A stretch of DNA of 64,000 nt from Salibaculum halophilum. GTDB lineage: Bacteria > Pseudomonadota > Alphaproteobacteria > Rhodobacterales > Rhodobacteraceae. Below the pieces are notes generated by a model. That model saw only the letters and a list, made by a program, of their open reading frames with translations, had not been told where the DNA came from and searched no databases. The DNA is taken from NCBI RefSeq assembly GCF_002094885.1, contig NZ_MSIT01000002.1, positions 62,001-126,000 on the forward strand, read 5' to 3'. Positions 46,671 through 57,576 of this stretch are shown here, in pieces. Within the stretch, counting starts at the first letter, position 1, and the number at the start of each line of letters is the position of its first letter. A program made the position numbers and the translations under genes.

Positions 46671-47729
46671 ATGATGTCCCGCGTCAAACAGATCGCCATG
46701 GCCGCCGGCACGTTCAGCGTCGCATTGGGTATCGGTTTCGTCATGCAAAACGGCGATGCCTTGGCCAATAGGTTCGGCCTGGAGGCGCCGGACGGGGCGC
46801 CGGTCGACAGGGCCGCCGGTATCGCGCAGGTCGCCGCGCAGGGTCCGTTGCCCGCTGAAGCGCACTCCGGCCCGTCGCTTGCGGCCTCGGCACCTACCGT
46901 GCCCGAGCTTGATGCGGCGCTGGCGCTTCCGAACACGACCCGCGCGCCCGAAACGGCGACTGCCCCGGTTCACCTGGCTGCACTCGAAACTGACACGGTC
47001 CCGCAAAAGCCCGGTGCCGCGACCACCGAGGCCCGCCCAAGTGGCGACGCCTGCAAGGTCAGTGTCGCGGGCACGCCCGAAAAGGCCGCGACCGTCGCTG
47101 TACAGGTCACCGCTCCCTGCCATGCCGAAACCCCCTTTGTCCTGCACCATCAGGGCCTTCAGGTCAGCGCCATAACCGATTCGCAGGGCAGGGCGGCGGT
47201 CGACATGCCCGCCTTGGCCCCGACGGCGGTCATCGTGGCCGCCTTTCCCGACGGTGCAGGCGGGGCCGGCACCGTTGCCGTGCCCGATTTCGATCGGTTC
47301 GACCGGGCGGTCCTGCAGTGGCGCGGGGCGCCCGACTTGATGCTGAGCGCTTATGAATTCGGCGCGGACTTCGGCGATGCGGGACACATCCATCGCCGGA
47401 ACACTGGCAATGCAGAGCGGGCCCTGTCCGGCGAGGGCGGGTTCATGATGCGTTTGGGAAACCCCGAAGCGGGCGACGCCCCGCACATGGCCGAGGTCTA
47501 TACCTTTCCCTCGGGCCAGCATGATCGGGGCGATATCGCGCTCGTCGCCGAGGTCCGGATCACCGACGCGAACTGTGATGCCTCGCTGGCAGCACAGAGC
47601 ATCCAGGTGCGACCCGACGGGGCGACCGAAGCACTGGACCTGAGCCTGCAGATGCCCGACTGCGCGGCGGTGGGCGACTATCTCTACTTGCAAAACATGT
47701 TCGAGGACCTGAAACTCGCCGCGCGATGA
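46671..47729 (+). CDS. Secreted hypothetical protein downstream of secA
   Basis: 352 residues. The start has AAGGAG-rich sequence just upstream (GGAAGGAGACCGAGGG). A signal-anchor (IAMAAGTFSVALGIGFVM) leads to a long Ala/Pro/Thr-rich linker (about 40-120), then a beta-rich region with CKVSVAGTPEKAATVAVQVT, APCHAETPFVLHHQGLQVSA and later MRLGNPEAGDAPHMAEVYTF. Four cysteines may form disulfides. I do not recognise the domain. The stop overlaps the next gene (ATGA), and the pair may form an envelope unit. Confidence 0.6.
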   Translation: MMSRVKQIAMAAGTFSVALGIGFVMQNGDALANRFGLEAPDGAPVDRAAGIAQVAAQGPLPAEAHSGPSLAASAPTVPELDAALALPNTTRAPETATAPVHLAALETDTVPQKPGAATTEARPSGDACKVSVAGTPEKAATVAVQVTAPCHAETPFVLHHQGLQVSAITDSQGRAAVDMPALAPTAVIVAAFPDGAGGAGTVAVPDFDRFDRAVLQWRGAPDLMLSAYEFGADFGDAGHIHRRNTGNAERALSGEGGFMMRLGNPEAGDAPHMAEVYTFPSGQHDRGDIALVAEVRITDANCDASLAAQSIQVRPDGATEALDLSLQMPDCAAVGDYLYLQNMFEDLKLAAR

Positions 47730-49222
47730 GCAGGCGACGGCGGCAAACGGTTCAAGGGGGGTTGAAGAATGCGGCGGTTTACGCCGCATTTTTCAGTCTG
47801 GCGGCCAGTCCGGCCATCCCTGACCCGATCACCTTGCGCTCTCCCGACGGTGGTGTCGCGGTGACAGGTCAGCTTCTCTCGCATGACGGCGATGTGATGA
47901 CTCTTCAGACGGACGCGGGCCGGGTCTCGCTCTGGCAGGAGGGGCTTCACTGCGACGGCGCCGACTGCCCCGGTGACTCCGACCGGCCCGTACTTCGCGT
48001 CGCGGTGCAGGGAAAGGCAGGGCACCTGCTTGTCCCGGCGCTGCTCGAGGCCTATCGCCGCGATACCGGCACGCGGCTGGACCTCGCTCTAAGAGATGCG
48101 ACTGTGGATGATGTGCTCGACGATTTCCCGGCGCAGCCCTTTGACCTGTTCCTGTCCCCGCATCCCCTGTCGGCGCGTGACCGGGACCGGGCGCGCGCGG
48201 CAGGGCTGGGGGATCTGGCCAGCACCCGTCGGGGGCAGGTGCTGGCCATGGATGCGCTGGTCCCGGTGGTCGCTGCCGGCCAGCAGCGTGACAGTATCCC
48301 GATCGGGCGGCTGGTGCAGCGCCTGTCAGGGGCGCCCCTGGCCGGGGCCGAAAGCGGTGGGGCCATGAAACTGCACCTTCTGGAAACGATTGGCCCGGAC
48401 GTGTCGTGGCTCTTGCCCGAAGCGGCGCGTTCTGACACCGATATCATCTGGCATCGGGACGACGAGGCGCTGGCAGCGGCCCTTTCGGCTGATCCCGATG
48501 CGGTGGGCCTGGTGCCCGCCGCGCGTCGTGGACCTTGGAAGCGGCTTGCCCTGTCGGGACCCTGCGGGCTGACGGCCCGGGCCACGCCCCGCACAATCCG
48601 GACCGAGGATTATCCACTCACCTATCCAGTTTATCTCTATCGTCCGCCGTGGCGCCCGCATCCGGCGATTGCCGGTTTTCTCGACTGGCTGCGCGGCGAG
48701 GCGGCACAGCTGGTCGTCCGCCGCGCCGGGCTGGTTGATCTGGCCGGTGTGCCCATCCGGCTGGAGGCGCAGGGCCGGCGCCTGGCCAACGCGATCCGCA
48801 TGGCGGGCGACGAGGTGCCGCTGGACGAACTGCAGCGGCTAGCTGCCACGATGGATCGTCATGTCCGGATTTCCAACACCTTCCGTTTTGCCCCCGGGTC
48901 GACCCGGCTGAGCGCGCCGTCGCGGTCGCACATCATGCTTCTGGCCAAGGCAATCCGTGACGGACGTTACCACGGGCGTGACATCCTTCTGGTCGGCTTC
49001 AGCGACGGACGCGGCCCGGCCGATGCCAACAGGGACCTTGCGGCGGCCAGGGCCGAGGCGGTGAAGGAGGACCTGATGCAGGCGCTGGGCGGGGACCTGC
49101 CCTTCAACGTCGGACTGGCCACGGATGCCTTTGGAGAGGCCATGCCGCTGGCCTGTGACGACACGCCGATGGGGCAACGCGCCAACCGGCGCGTCGAGAT
49201 GTGGGTGCGGCCGCGGCGCTGA
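47726..49222 (+). CDS. Periplasmic solute-binding-like domain fused to OmpA C-terminal domain
   Basis: 498 residues. A signal-like segment (NAAVYAAFFSLAASPAIP) precedes a region resembling phosphate-type (PstS-like) binding proteins: VLRVAVQGKAGHLLVPALLE, AYRRDTGTRL, then GLVPAARRGPWKRLALSGPC and YPLTYPVYLYR. The last ~130 residues are an OmpA/MotB peptidoglycan-binding domain: FRFAPGSTRLSAPSRSHIML, ILLVGFSDGRGPADANRDLA and GQRANRRVEMWVRPR. This would place a ligand-binding module next to the cell wall. Both domain calls are by motif only; the ligand is unknown. Confidence 0.75.
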   Translation: MSRRRRQTVQGGLKNAAVYAAFFSLAASPAIPDPITLRSPDGGVAVTGQLLSHDGDVMTLQTDAGRVSLWQEGLHCDGADCPGDSDRPVLRVAVQGKAGHLLVPALLEAYRRDTGTRLDLALRDATVDDVLDDFPAQPFDLFLSPHPLSARDRDRARAAGLGDLASTRRGQVLAMDALVPVVAAGQQRDSIPIGRLVQRLSGAPLAGAESGGAMKLHLLETIGPDVSWLLPEAARSDTDIIWHRDDEALAAALSADPDAVGLVPAARRGPWKRLALSGPCGLTARATPRTIRTEDYPLTYPVYLYRPPWRPHPAIAGFLDWLRGEAAQLVVRRAGLVDLAGVPIRLEAQGRRLANAIRMAGDEVPLDELQRLAATMDRHVRISNTFRFAPGSTRLSAPSRSHIMLLAKAIRDGRYHGRDILLVGFSDGRGPADANRDLAAARAEAVKEDLMQALGGDLPFNVGLATDAFGEAMPLACDDTPMGQRANRRVEMWVRPRR

Positions 49223-49225
49223 GCC

Positions 49226-50017
49226 CTAAAGCAGGCCCTCGGCGCGAAAGCTCAATTCGCGCGACCGGCCGATCACCAGGTGATCGTGCAGGGCAATGCC
49301 GAGGGCGCTCGCGGCCTCGTGGATCTGGCGGGTCATGTCGATATCGGACTCCGAGGGGGTCGGGTCGCCCGAAGGGTGGTTGTGCACGAGGATGAGGGCC
49401 GAGGCGTTGAGTTCCAGCGCGCGCTTGACGACCTCGCGCGGGTAGACGGGCACGTGATCGACGGTGCCCTGGCCCTGCGCCTCGTCAGCAATGAGGATGT
49501 TCTTGCGGTCAAGGAAAAGGATGCGGAACTGCTCGGTATCGCGATGCGCCATGACCGTGTGGCAGTAGTCCAGCACAGCGTCCCAACTGCTGATGACATG
49601 CCGTTGCAGCACCTTTGCGCGGGCCATGCGGTGGGCCAGCGCCTCGACGATCTTCAACTCGGTCGCCACGGCGGGGCCGACTCCGGCGACGGCCTCGAGA
49701 CGCGCGACAGGGGCCGAGAGCACACCGTTCACGTCGCCGAAAGTCTCGATCAGGCGCCGGGCGAGCGGCTTGACATCCTGTCGGGGGATGGCCCGAAAAA
49801 GGGCCAGTTCCAGCAACTCGTAATCCGGCATGGCCGACGCCCCACCGGAGCGGAACCGCTCACGCAGGCGCTTGCGGTGATCGGCCAAGTAGGAGGGCGG
49901 CCGCCTGCCCATACCGGGGGGCACGGGCGTGAGCGCCTGCACCTCGTCATTTCCGGGCAGAAGGTCCGGCTGCAGGCCGGGCAGGGGGGCTTCGGAAAAG
50001 GCGCGCTGGTCCGACAT
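49226..50017 (-). CDS. radC: RadC family JAB-domain protein
   Basis: 263 residues. The helix-hairpin-helix part is [20 protein letters not shown] and [20 protein letters not shown]. The JAMM metal motif is [20 protein letters not shown], with His, His and Asp ligands, about residues 210-230. RadC was named for DNA repair, but its real reaction is still uncertain. It lies convergent to the OmpA-fusion gene, with only three bases between the stops. Confidence 0.94.
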   Translation of the reverse strand: MSDQRAFSEAPLPGLQPDLLPGNDEVQALTPVPPGMGRRPPSYLADHRKRLRERFRSGGASAMPDYELLELALFRAIPRQDVKPLARRLIETFGDVNGVLSAPVARLEAVAGVGPAVATELKIVEALAHRMARAKVLQRHVISSWDAVLDYCHTVMAHRDTEQFRILFLDRKNILIADEAQGQGTVDHVPVYPREVVKRALELNASALILVHNHPSGDPTPSESDIDMTRQIHEAASALGIALHDHLVIGRSRELSFRAEGLL

Positions 50018-50063
50018 GACACCAGACTTGCGCCGATTCCCTTTCCGAAGTGTTAACGCCCGG

Positions 50064-51215
50064 TTACCCCTTCATGGCTTCCCAGAAATTCTTCACCGAC
50101 TTGAAGAAGTTTGAGCTTTGCGGGTTGTTGTCCTCGGCCTGCTTCTCGAACTCGCGCAGCAGTTCCTTTTGCCGCGCGGTCAGATTGACCGGGGTCTCGA
50201 CGGACAGTTCGATGAACATGTCGCCGGCACCGCCCCCGCGCAGGCTGGGCATGCCCTTGGATCGCAGGCGCATTTGCCGGCCCGACTGGCTGCCCGCCGG
50301 GATCTTCACGCGGCTGCGGCCGCCGTCGATCGTGGGCACCTCGATGTCGCCGCCAAGCGCGGCCGTGGTCATAGAGACGGGCACGCGGCAGAACAGGTGG
50401 TTGCCGTCGCGCTCGAACAGGTCGTGCTCGATCACGTCGATGAAGACATAAAGATCGCCCGCCGGCCCGCCACGCATCCCGGCCTCGCCCTCGCCGGCGT
50501 GCCGGATGCGGGTGCCGGTCTCGACACCGGGCGGCACGTTGACGTGGAGCTGTTTCTCCTTTTCCACGCGACCCGCGCCGTGGCACACCTTGCAAGGGTT
50601 CTTGATGGTCTGGCCCATGCCGTTGCAGGTGGGACAGGTCCGCTCGACGGTGAAAAAGCCCTGCTGCGCACGCACCTTGCCCATGCCCGAGCAGGTCGGG
50701 CAAGTCACAGGTTCGCTGCCACCCTCGGCACCCGAGCCGTCGCAGCTGTCGCATTGCACCGAGGTTGGCACGGTGATCGTGGTTTGCGTGCCGGTATAGG
50801 CGTCTTCCAGCGAGACGCGCATGTTGTAGCGTAGGTCGCTGCCGCGGGCCGCGCGCGAGCGTCCGCCGCCACCGCGGCCGCCCATGAAATCGCCGAAGAG
50901 ATCGTCGAACACATCCGAGAAGGCGCTGGCGAAATCGCCTTGGCCTTGGAAGCCGCCGCCGGGGCGCCCGCCGCCACCGCCCATGCCGCCCTCGAAGGCG
51001 GCGTGGCCGAAGCGGTCGTAGGCGGCCTTCTTCTCGGCGTCCTTGAGGACCTCGTAGGCCTCGCCAGCTTCCTTGAACTGCTGCTCGGCATCCGGGTTGT
51101 CGGTGTTCCGGTCCGGGTGCAGTTCCTTGGCCTTCTTTCGGTAGGCCTTCTTGATGTCGTCGGCGCTGGCGCTCTTGGAGACCCCGAGAATCTCGTAATA
51201 GTCACGTTTGGACAT
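50064..51215 (-). CDS. dnaJ: Chaperone DnaJ
   Basis: 383 residues. The J domain has HPDRN at about 33-37, followed by a Gly-rich linker. Four CxxCxGxG repeats ([32 protein letters not shown]) form the two zinc centres. The C-terminal substrate domain ends normally. It stimulates the DnaK ATPase and delivers clients. It follows dnaK by 74 bases on the same strand. Confidence 0.98.
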   Translation of the reverse strand: MSKRDYYEILGVSKSASADDIKKAYRKKAKELHPDRNTDNPDAEQQFKEAGEAYEVLKDAEKKAAYDRFGHAAFEGGMGGGGGRPGGGFQGQGDFASAFSDVFDDLFGDFMGGRGGGGRSRAARGSDLRYNMRVSLEDAYTGTQTTITVPTSVQCDSCDGSGAEGGSEPVTCPTCSGMGKVRAQQGFFTVERTCPTCNGMGQTIKNPCKVCHGAGRVEKEKQLHVNVPPGVETGTRIRHAGEGEAGMRGGPAGDLYVFIDVIEHDLFERDGNHLFCRVPVSMTTAALGGDIEVPTIDGGRSRVKIPAGSQSGRQMRLRSKGMPSLRGGGAGDMFIELSVETPVNLTARQKELLREFEKQAEDNNPQSSNFFKSVKNFWEAMKG

Positions 51216-51289
51216 TCGCGTTTCCCCCTATGGGTCGCAAAAGGCCGGCCCGCCACGATGTGCGGACCAGCCCCGGAGCGTGATTTCCC

Positions 51290-53209
<1,920 letters not shown>

Positions 53210-53316
53210 TTTACAAATCCCTTCCTACAGGCGGTTTGAGCGGCCCGGGCCCGTTTTGGCACCCCGGCCTCATGGATTCTTTTGGATCGGGGTCATCCCC
53301 GGTCCGGATCACGGCG

Positions 53317-53346
53317 TATATAGGTAGGGGTGCCGGGGGCTGCAAG
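53317..53346 (-). promoter_or_regulatory. Candidate RpoH (sigma-32) promoter of dnaK
   Basis: Read on the minus strand, CTTGCAG (53346-53340) is followed after 15 bases by CCTATATA (53324-53317). This fits the CTTG -35 and C-rich/TATA -10 pattern of alphaproteobacterial heat-shock promoters. It lies about 110 bases upstream of the dnaK start. Confidence 0.55.
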
Positions 53347-53364
53347 CCGGGGAAAGGCAATGGA

Positions 53365-54000
53365 ATGAGCAAATTCGGGGAAACCGGTCCGGGTGTACCG
53401 CCGACGCTGTGCCTGCGCGGGGTGGAGCTTTGGCAATCCTGGCTGTCGCCCGCGGAACAGCAGGCCATGCTGGCCGAGATTCGCGCGGTGGCCGCGCGGG
53501 CGCCCCTGTTCGTGCCAGTCACGCCCTCGGGCAAGACCATGAGCGTTCGGATGACCGCGGCCGGCCGCTTCGGCTGGGTCACCGACAAGGCCGGCTACCG
53601 CTACGAGCCCCACCATCCCGACGGCATGGACTGGCCGCCGATTCCACCCTCGGTCCTGGCCGCCTGGGAGGCGCTGTCGGGCAGCGCCCGCGCGCCGGAA
53701 TGCTGCCTGGTGAATTACTATCCGCCGGGCGCCCGTATGGGCATGCACCAGGACAGGGACGAGGCTGATTTCGGCGAGCCGGTGCTGTCGATCTCGCTGG
53801 GCGACGAGGCGCTGTTCCGGATCGGCAACGCCACCCGCGGCGGCAAAACCGAAAGCGTCTGGCTGCGCTCGGGCGACGTGCTGCGCATGGCGGGCGACGC
53901 GCGCCTGCTCTTCCACGGGATCGACCGGGTCAAGGACGGCAGTTCGGCCCTTCTCAGGGACGCGGGCCGGATCAACCTGACCCTGCGCGTGGTGACCTGA
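53365..54000 (+). CDS. alkB: Alpha-ketoglutarate-dependent dioxygenase AlkB
   Basis: 211 residues from ATG 53365; the frame is open upstream, but that extension overlaps the dnaK promoter and has no family likeness. It has NYYPPGARMGMHQDRDEADF (His and Asp iron ligands), then VLSISLGDEALFRIGN, RSGDVLRMAGDARLLFHGID (second His) and RINLTLRVVT (2-oxoglutarate-binding Arg). It repairs alkylated bases in DNA and RNA by oxidation. It is divergent from dnaK. Confidence 0.94.
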   Translation: MSKFGETGPGVPPTLCLRGVELWQSWLSPAEQQAMLAEIRAVAARAPLFVPVTPSGKTMSVRMTAAGRFGWVTDKAGYRYEPHHPDGMDWPPIPPSVLAAWEALSGSARAPECCLVNYYPPGARMGMHQDRDEADFGEPVLSISLGDEALFRIGNATRGGKTESVWLRSGDVLRMAGDARLLFHGIDRVKDGSSALLRDAGRINLTLRVVT

Positions 54001-54012
54001 GCGTCACATGCG

Positions 54013-54834
54013 TCACCGTGCCGCATCGTGGCTGGCCGAGGCATTCCTTCGCGCGTAGAATTCCAGCATCAACCCGATCAGAACCAGGATCATGCTGATC
54101 ATCAGCGGATAGGACACCGAAGTGAACAACGGGTTGTAGTTGATGAAGGTGAAGCCGCGGGCCTGATCGATGGCGTGAAACAACGGGTTCCAGTCGAACA
54201 GCGCCAGCACCGAACTGGGCAGCGTATTGGCCACGAACATCTTGCCGCTGGCGATCATGTTGGCCCTCGAGTAGATGGAGGAGGCGATGGTGACGAAACC
54301 GGGAAGCCAGGGTTTGAGCCCGAGAAAGACGATCCCGACCGCGCAGCCCGAGAACCATGCCAAGATCACCATACCCATGGCTCCGATCGGGTCGTAAATG
54401 GTGATCGGCGTCATGATCGCGTGGTAGAGATAAAGCACCACCGCCATGGACAGAACCTGAATGTAGAGTGCACTGAGCGCCGAGGCCGTGATCGTGACGA
54501 TCGTGTTCATGGGCGCATGCTTCATCATGGCCGAGGTGGGCCCCTCGGACCGCAGCACCGCGCCCATGGATTTGATATGGGTCATGAACAGGAAGATCCC
54601 TGTCATGATGTAGAGCATGAAGTCACCGCGGATTGCCGTGCCCTTCAGGCCCAGCACGGAGAACATGAAATAAAAGGCCAGCGCAAAGACCATGGTCTGC
54701 ATGATGTTCATCAGCAGCCCGACCACCGCGTGCCGGTGCTCCTTGCGGATGTCGCGGACGATGGAGTGATAGATCAGCTCCAGCATCTCCAGCGCGCCGC
54801 GAGAGCGTGACTGTGCCCTGTTTGTTTCGAACAT
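54013..54834 (-). CDS. ABC-2 type permease of polysaccharide export (KpsM-like)
   Basis: 273 residues from the ATG at 54834; a longer frame upstream adds a basic stretch only. Six hydrophobic segments follow a cytosolic N-terminus. The region MLELIYHSIVRDIRKEHRHA leading to helix 1, plus IDQARGFTFINYNPLFTSVS, resembles KpsM-type permeases of capsule and O-antigen ABC exporters. Its ATPase partner is not in the window. It diverges from cysQ, whose operon ends in a sulfotransferase, hinting at one pathway. The ABC exporter type cannot be proved without the ATPase. Confidence 0.75.
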   Translation of the reverse strand: MFETNRAQSRSRGALEMLELIYHSIVRDIRKEHRHAVVGLLMNIMQTMVFALAFYFMFSVLGLKGTAIRGDFMLYIMTGIFLFMTHIKSMGAVLRSEGPTSAMMKHAPMNTIVTITASALSALYIQVLSMAVVLYLYHAIMTPITIYDPIGAMGMVILAWFSGCAVGIVFLGLKPWLPGFVTIASSIYSRANMIASGKMFVANTLPSSVLALFDWNPLFHAIDQARGFTFINYNPLFTSVSYPLMISMILVLIGLMLEFYARRNASASHDAAR

Positions 54835-54965
54835 CGTGACCTGCCTGCGTCGCCGTCGCGCCCGGATCGCGCGAAAATCTTGCCATTGTTTATGACGATA
54901 GCATAGGACCACGAGGAACAACGATCAACACGCGGCGCCTCGGCTGGTGAACAAGGAGCAGGCCC

Positions 54966-55763
54966 TTGGATTTCGAGACCCTAACAATTGTCATGCGCCG
55001 CCTTGCCCTCGAGGCGGGCGACCTCATCATGGAAATCTATGACGCCCCCGACGTCGAGGTGCGCAGCAAGGTCGACGACAGCCCCGTGACCGCCGCGGAC
55101 GAGGCCGCCGATGCGCATATCGCCGCCGGGCTGCGCGCGGCCTTTCCCGATGTCGCCCTCGTCACCGAGGAACAAACGGCGTCGCACGATCTGTCGGCCG
55201 CGACCTTCCTGATCGTCGATCCCCTGGACGGGACCAAGGAATTCATTCACCGGCGCGGCGATTTCACAGTGAATATCGCCTATGTGCAGGAGGGCAACCC
55301 GGTGCGCGGGGTGGTCTATGCCCCAGCCAAGGGGCGGTTGTTCTACACCGAGCCCGACGGCCGGTCGGTCGAGGAGGCCGGCCCCTTCGACAAGGCCGCG
55401 CCCGGCGCGACCCGTCCGGTTCGGGTCGGCACGCCGGACAACGATGCGCTCATGGTCGTCGCCTCAAAGTCGCATCGCGACCAGGCGACCGAGGACTACA
55501 TCTCCCGATACGCCATCAAGGACAGCACGAGCGCGGGGTCGTCGCTCAAGTTCTGCCTTGTCGCCACCGGCGAGGCCGATCTCTACCCGCGCGTTGGCCG
55601 CACCATGGAATGGGACACCGCGGCCGGTCACGCGGTCCTGATCGGGGCGGGCGGGGCTGTCGTGCGTTTCGACGATCACCAGCCGCTGCGCTATGGCAAG
55701 TCGGGCTTTGCCAACCCCTTCTTCATTGCCCATGCCCCGGGGGTCGGGCTGAAACCGGCCTGA
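54966..55763 (+). CDS. cysQ: 3'(2'),5'-bisphosphate nucleotidase CysQ
   Basis: 265 residues. The start is TTG 54966 with AAGGAG seven bases upstream. Metal-binding motifs are DDSPVTAADEAADAHIAAGL, VTEEQ, then DPLDGTKEFIHRRGDFTVNI and EWDTAAGHAVLIGAGG, all diagnostic of the inositol-monophosphatase fold and CysQ. It hydrolyses PAP to AMP, removing the inhibitory by-product of PAPS-dependent reactions. The sulfotransferase at 61457 would produce PAP. Its stop overlaps the kdsB-like start. Confidence 0.93.
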   Translation: MDFETLTIVMRRLALEAGDLIMEIYDAPDVEVRSKVDDSPVTAADEAADAHIAAGLRAAFPDVALVTEEQTASHDLSAATFLIVDPLDGTKEFIHRRGDFTVNIAYVQEGNPVRGVVYAPAKGRLFYTEPDGRSVEEAGPFDKAAPGATRPVRVGTPDNDALMVVASKSHRDQATEDYISRYAIKDSTSAGSSLKFCLVATGEADLYPRVGRTMEWDTAAGHAVLIGAGGAVVRFDDHQPLRYGKSGFANPFFIAHAPGVGLKPA

Positions 55764-56563
55764 TGTCCGTTCTGGTGGTCATCCCGGCACGCTACGCCTC
55801 AACCCGCTATCCGGGCAAGCCGCTGGTGGCGCTGACCGGCGCGACCGGCGATGCCAAGACCCTGATCCGGCGCTCGTGGGAGGCCGCGGCCGATGTATCG
55901 GGCGTCGACCGCGTGGTCGTCGCCACGGATGACACGCGTATTCGCGATGCAGCGCAGGCGTTCGGCGCCGAGGTGGTCATGACCCCGGAGACCTGCCGCA
56001 ACGGCACCGAACGTTGCGCCGCAGCCCTGGATGCGCTGGGTGGCGGCCACGACATCGTCGTCAACCTTCAGGGCGATGCGCCGCTTACCCCGGCCTGGTT
56101 CATCGAGGACCTCGTCGCCGCGCTGGCCGATCACCCGTCGGCCGAGGTCGCCACCCCGGTGCTGCGCTGCGATGGCCGGGCGCTCAATGCCCTTCTCGAT
56201 GACCGCCGCGCCGGGCGCGTGGGCGGCACCACGGCAGTATTCGGGGCCAGTCAACGGGCGCTATATTTCTCGAAGGAGGTGATCCCTTTTGCCCAGGGCC
56301 GCTGTGCCGAGGACGCAGAAACGCCCGTCTTTCATCATGTCGGTGTCTACGCCTACAGGCCCTCGGCCTTGCTTGCTTATGCCCAATGGCCCGTGGGTGT
56401 TCTGGAACACCTCGAGGGCCTTGAGCAATTGAGATTCCTCGAACGCGACGTGCCGATGCTTTGCGTCGAAGTCGCATCGCAGGGGCGTCTTTTCTGGGAG
56501 TTGAACAATCCCGAGGACCTGCCCAAGATGGAGGCAATGCTGAGAGAAATGAACCATCCCTGA
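55763..56563 (+). CDS. kdsB: CMP-Kdo synthetase-like cytidylyltransferase
   Basis: 266 residues from ATG 55763, overlapping the cysQ stop by one base. The signature SVLVVIPARYASTRYPGKPL has the conserved RYxSTRxPGKPL loop, then VVVATDD, VVNLQGDAPLTPAWFIEDLV and FHHVGVYAYRPSALLAYAQW, all typical of KdsB. The enzyme activates Kdo with CTP in the cytosol. Besides lipid A, Kdo links capsules to lipid, which fits the capsule-type permease next door. A second copy for lipopolysaccharide may exist elsewhere. Confidence 0.87.
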   Translation: MSVLVVIPARYASTRYPGKPLVALTGATGDAKTLIRRSWEAAADVSGVDRVVVATDDTRIRDAAQAFGAEVVMTPETCRNGTERCAAALDALGGGHDIVVNLQGDAPLTPAWFIEDLVAALADHPSAEVATPVLRCDGRALNALLDDRRAGRVGGTTAVFGASQRALYFSKEVIPFAQGRCAEDAETPVFHHVGVYAYRPSALLAYAQWPVGVLEHLEGLEQLRFLERDVPMLCVEVASQGRLFWELNNPEDLPKMEAMLREMNHP

Positions 56564-56584
56564 GCGCATGCCAGAGGTTTTTCC

Positions 56585-56613
56585 TTGAGACAGCAAAGGG
56601 TGACGCTTTTAAA
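56585..56613 (+). promoter_or_regulatory. Candidate sigma-70-type promoter for galU
   Basis: TTGAGA at 56585-56590, a 17-base spacer and TTTAAA at 56608-56613, about 60 bases before the galU start. AGAGGTAA provides the ribosome-binding site. Confidence 0.5.
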
Positions 56614-56673
56614 CCGATATTCGAGAAGGGCGCGCGGTGGCATTGGCCCAGCGCCGAAATTCAGAGGTAACGA

Positions 56674-57570
56674 ATGATGAAAAAGCGAGTGACAAAAGCC
56701 ATTTTTCCCGTTGCGGGCAAGGGGACCCGGTTTCTGCCCGCGACCAAGTCGGTTCCAAAAGAAATTATGACGCTGGTTGATCGTCCGCTGATCCAGTACG
56801 CCATCGACGAGGCAAGGGCGGCAGGGATCAAGGAGTTCATTTTCGTCACGTCGCGCGGCAAGTCGGCGCTCGAGGACTACTTCGACCATTCGCCGGATCT
56901 GGAAAACACCCTGCGCAAGGCCGGGAAGGACGACCTTCTCGAGACCCTCAAGAGCACCAACATGGACAGCGGGGCGATCGCCTATATCCGACAGCACAAG
57001 GCGCTGGGCCTGGGCCATGCCGTCTGGTGCGCGCGACGGCTGATCGGGAACGAGCCCTTCGCGGTCATTCTGCCTGACGACGTCATCGCAGGTCAGACGC
57101 CTTGCCTGCAACAGATGGTCGAGGCGCATGCCGAGACCGGCGGTTGCATGGTCGCCGCGATGGAGGTGCAGCGCGACAAGACCTCTTCTTATGGCGTTCT
57201 GGACGGACATGGTGAAATGGGGTCATCCTTTCCAGTAAGTGGAATGGTCGAGAAACCCAATCCGCAGGATGCCCCGTCGAACCTGGCAGTGATCGGTCGC
57301 TACATCCTGACGCCGGATATCATGCGCAATCTCAGCCGGATCAAGACCGGTTCGGGCGGAGAGATCCAGTTGACCGACGCCATCGCCGCCGAGATCGACG
57401 AAGAGCGCGAGGTCTTCGGCTACCAGTTCCGCGGCGAGCGTTTCGATTGCGGCTCCAAGGCCGGGTTCCTGCAGGCGACAGTCGCTTTCGGCCTCGCTCG
57501 CGAGGACCTGGGCGCCGAATTCAGTAACTACCTGCACGACCTGATGTCGACGCGCCGGGCGGCGCAGTAG
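56674..57570 (+). CDS. galU: UTP-glucose-1-phosphate uridylyltransferase
   Basis: 298 residues. It begins KAIFPVAGKGTRFLPATKSV, with PKEIMTLVDRPLIQYAIDEA, then PFAVILPDDVI, GMVEKPNPQDAPSNLAVIGR and the KFxFGxxxDxGxK-like YQFRGERFDCGSKAGFLQAT. All GalU hallmarks are present. It makes UDP-glucose in the cytosol for surface glycans. A candidate promoter lies upstream (56585-56613), so this may start a separate transcript with the glycosyltransferases that follow. Confidence 0.96.
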   Translation: MMKKRVTKAIFPVAGKGTRFLPATKSVPKEIMTLVDRPLIQYAIDEARAAGIKEFIFVTSRGKSALEDYFDHSPDLENTLRKAGKDDLLETLKSTNMDSGAIAYIRQHKALGLGHAVWCARRLIGNEPFAVILPDDVIAGQTPCLQQMVEAHAETGGCMVAAMEVQRDKTSSYGVLDGHGEMGSSFPVSGMVEKPNPQDAPSNLAVIGRYILTPDIMRNLSRIKTGSGGEIQLTDAIAAEIDEEREVFGYQFRGERFDCGSKAGFLQATVAFGLAREDLGAEFSNYLHDLMSTRRAAQ

Positions 57571-57576
57571 CCCGTC

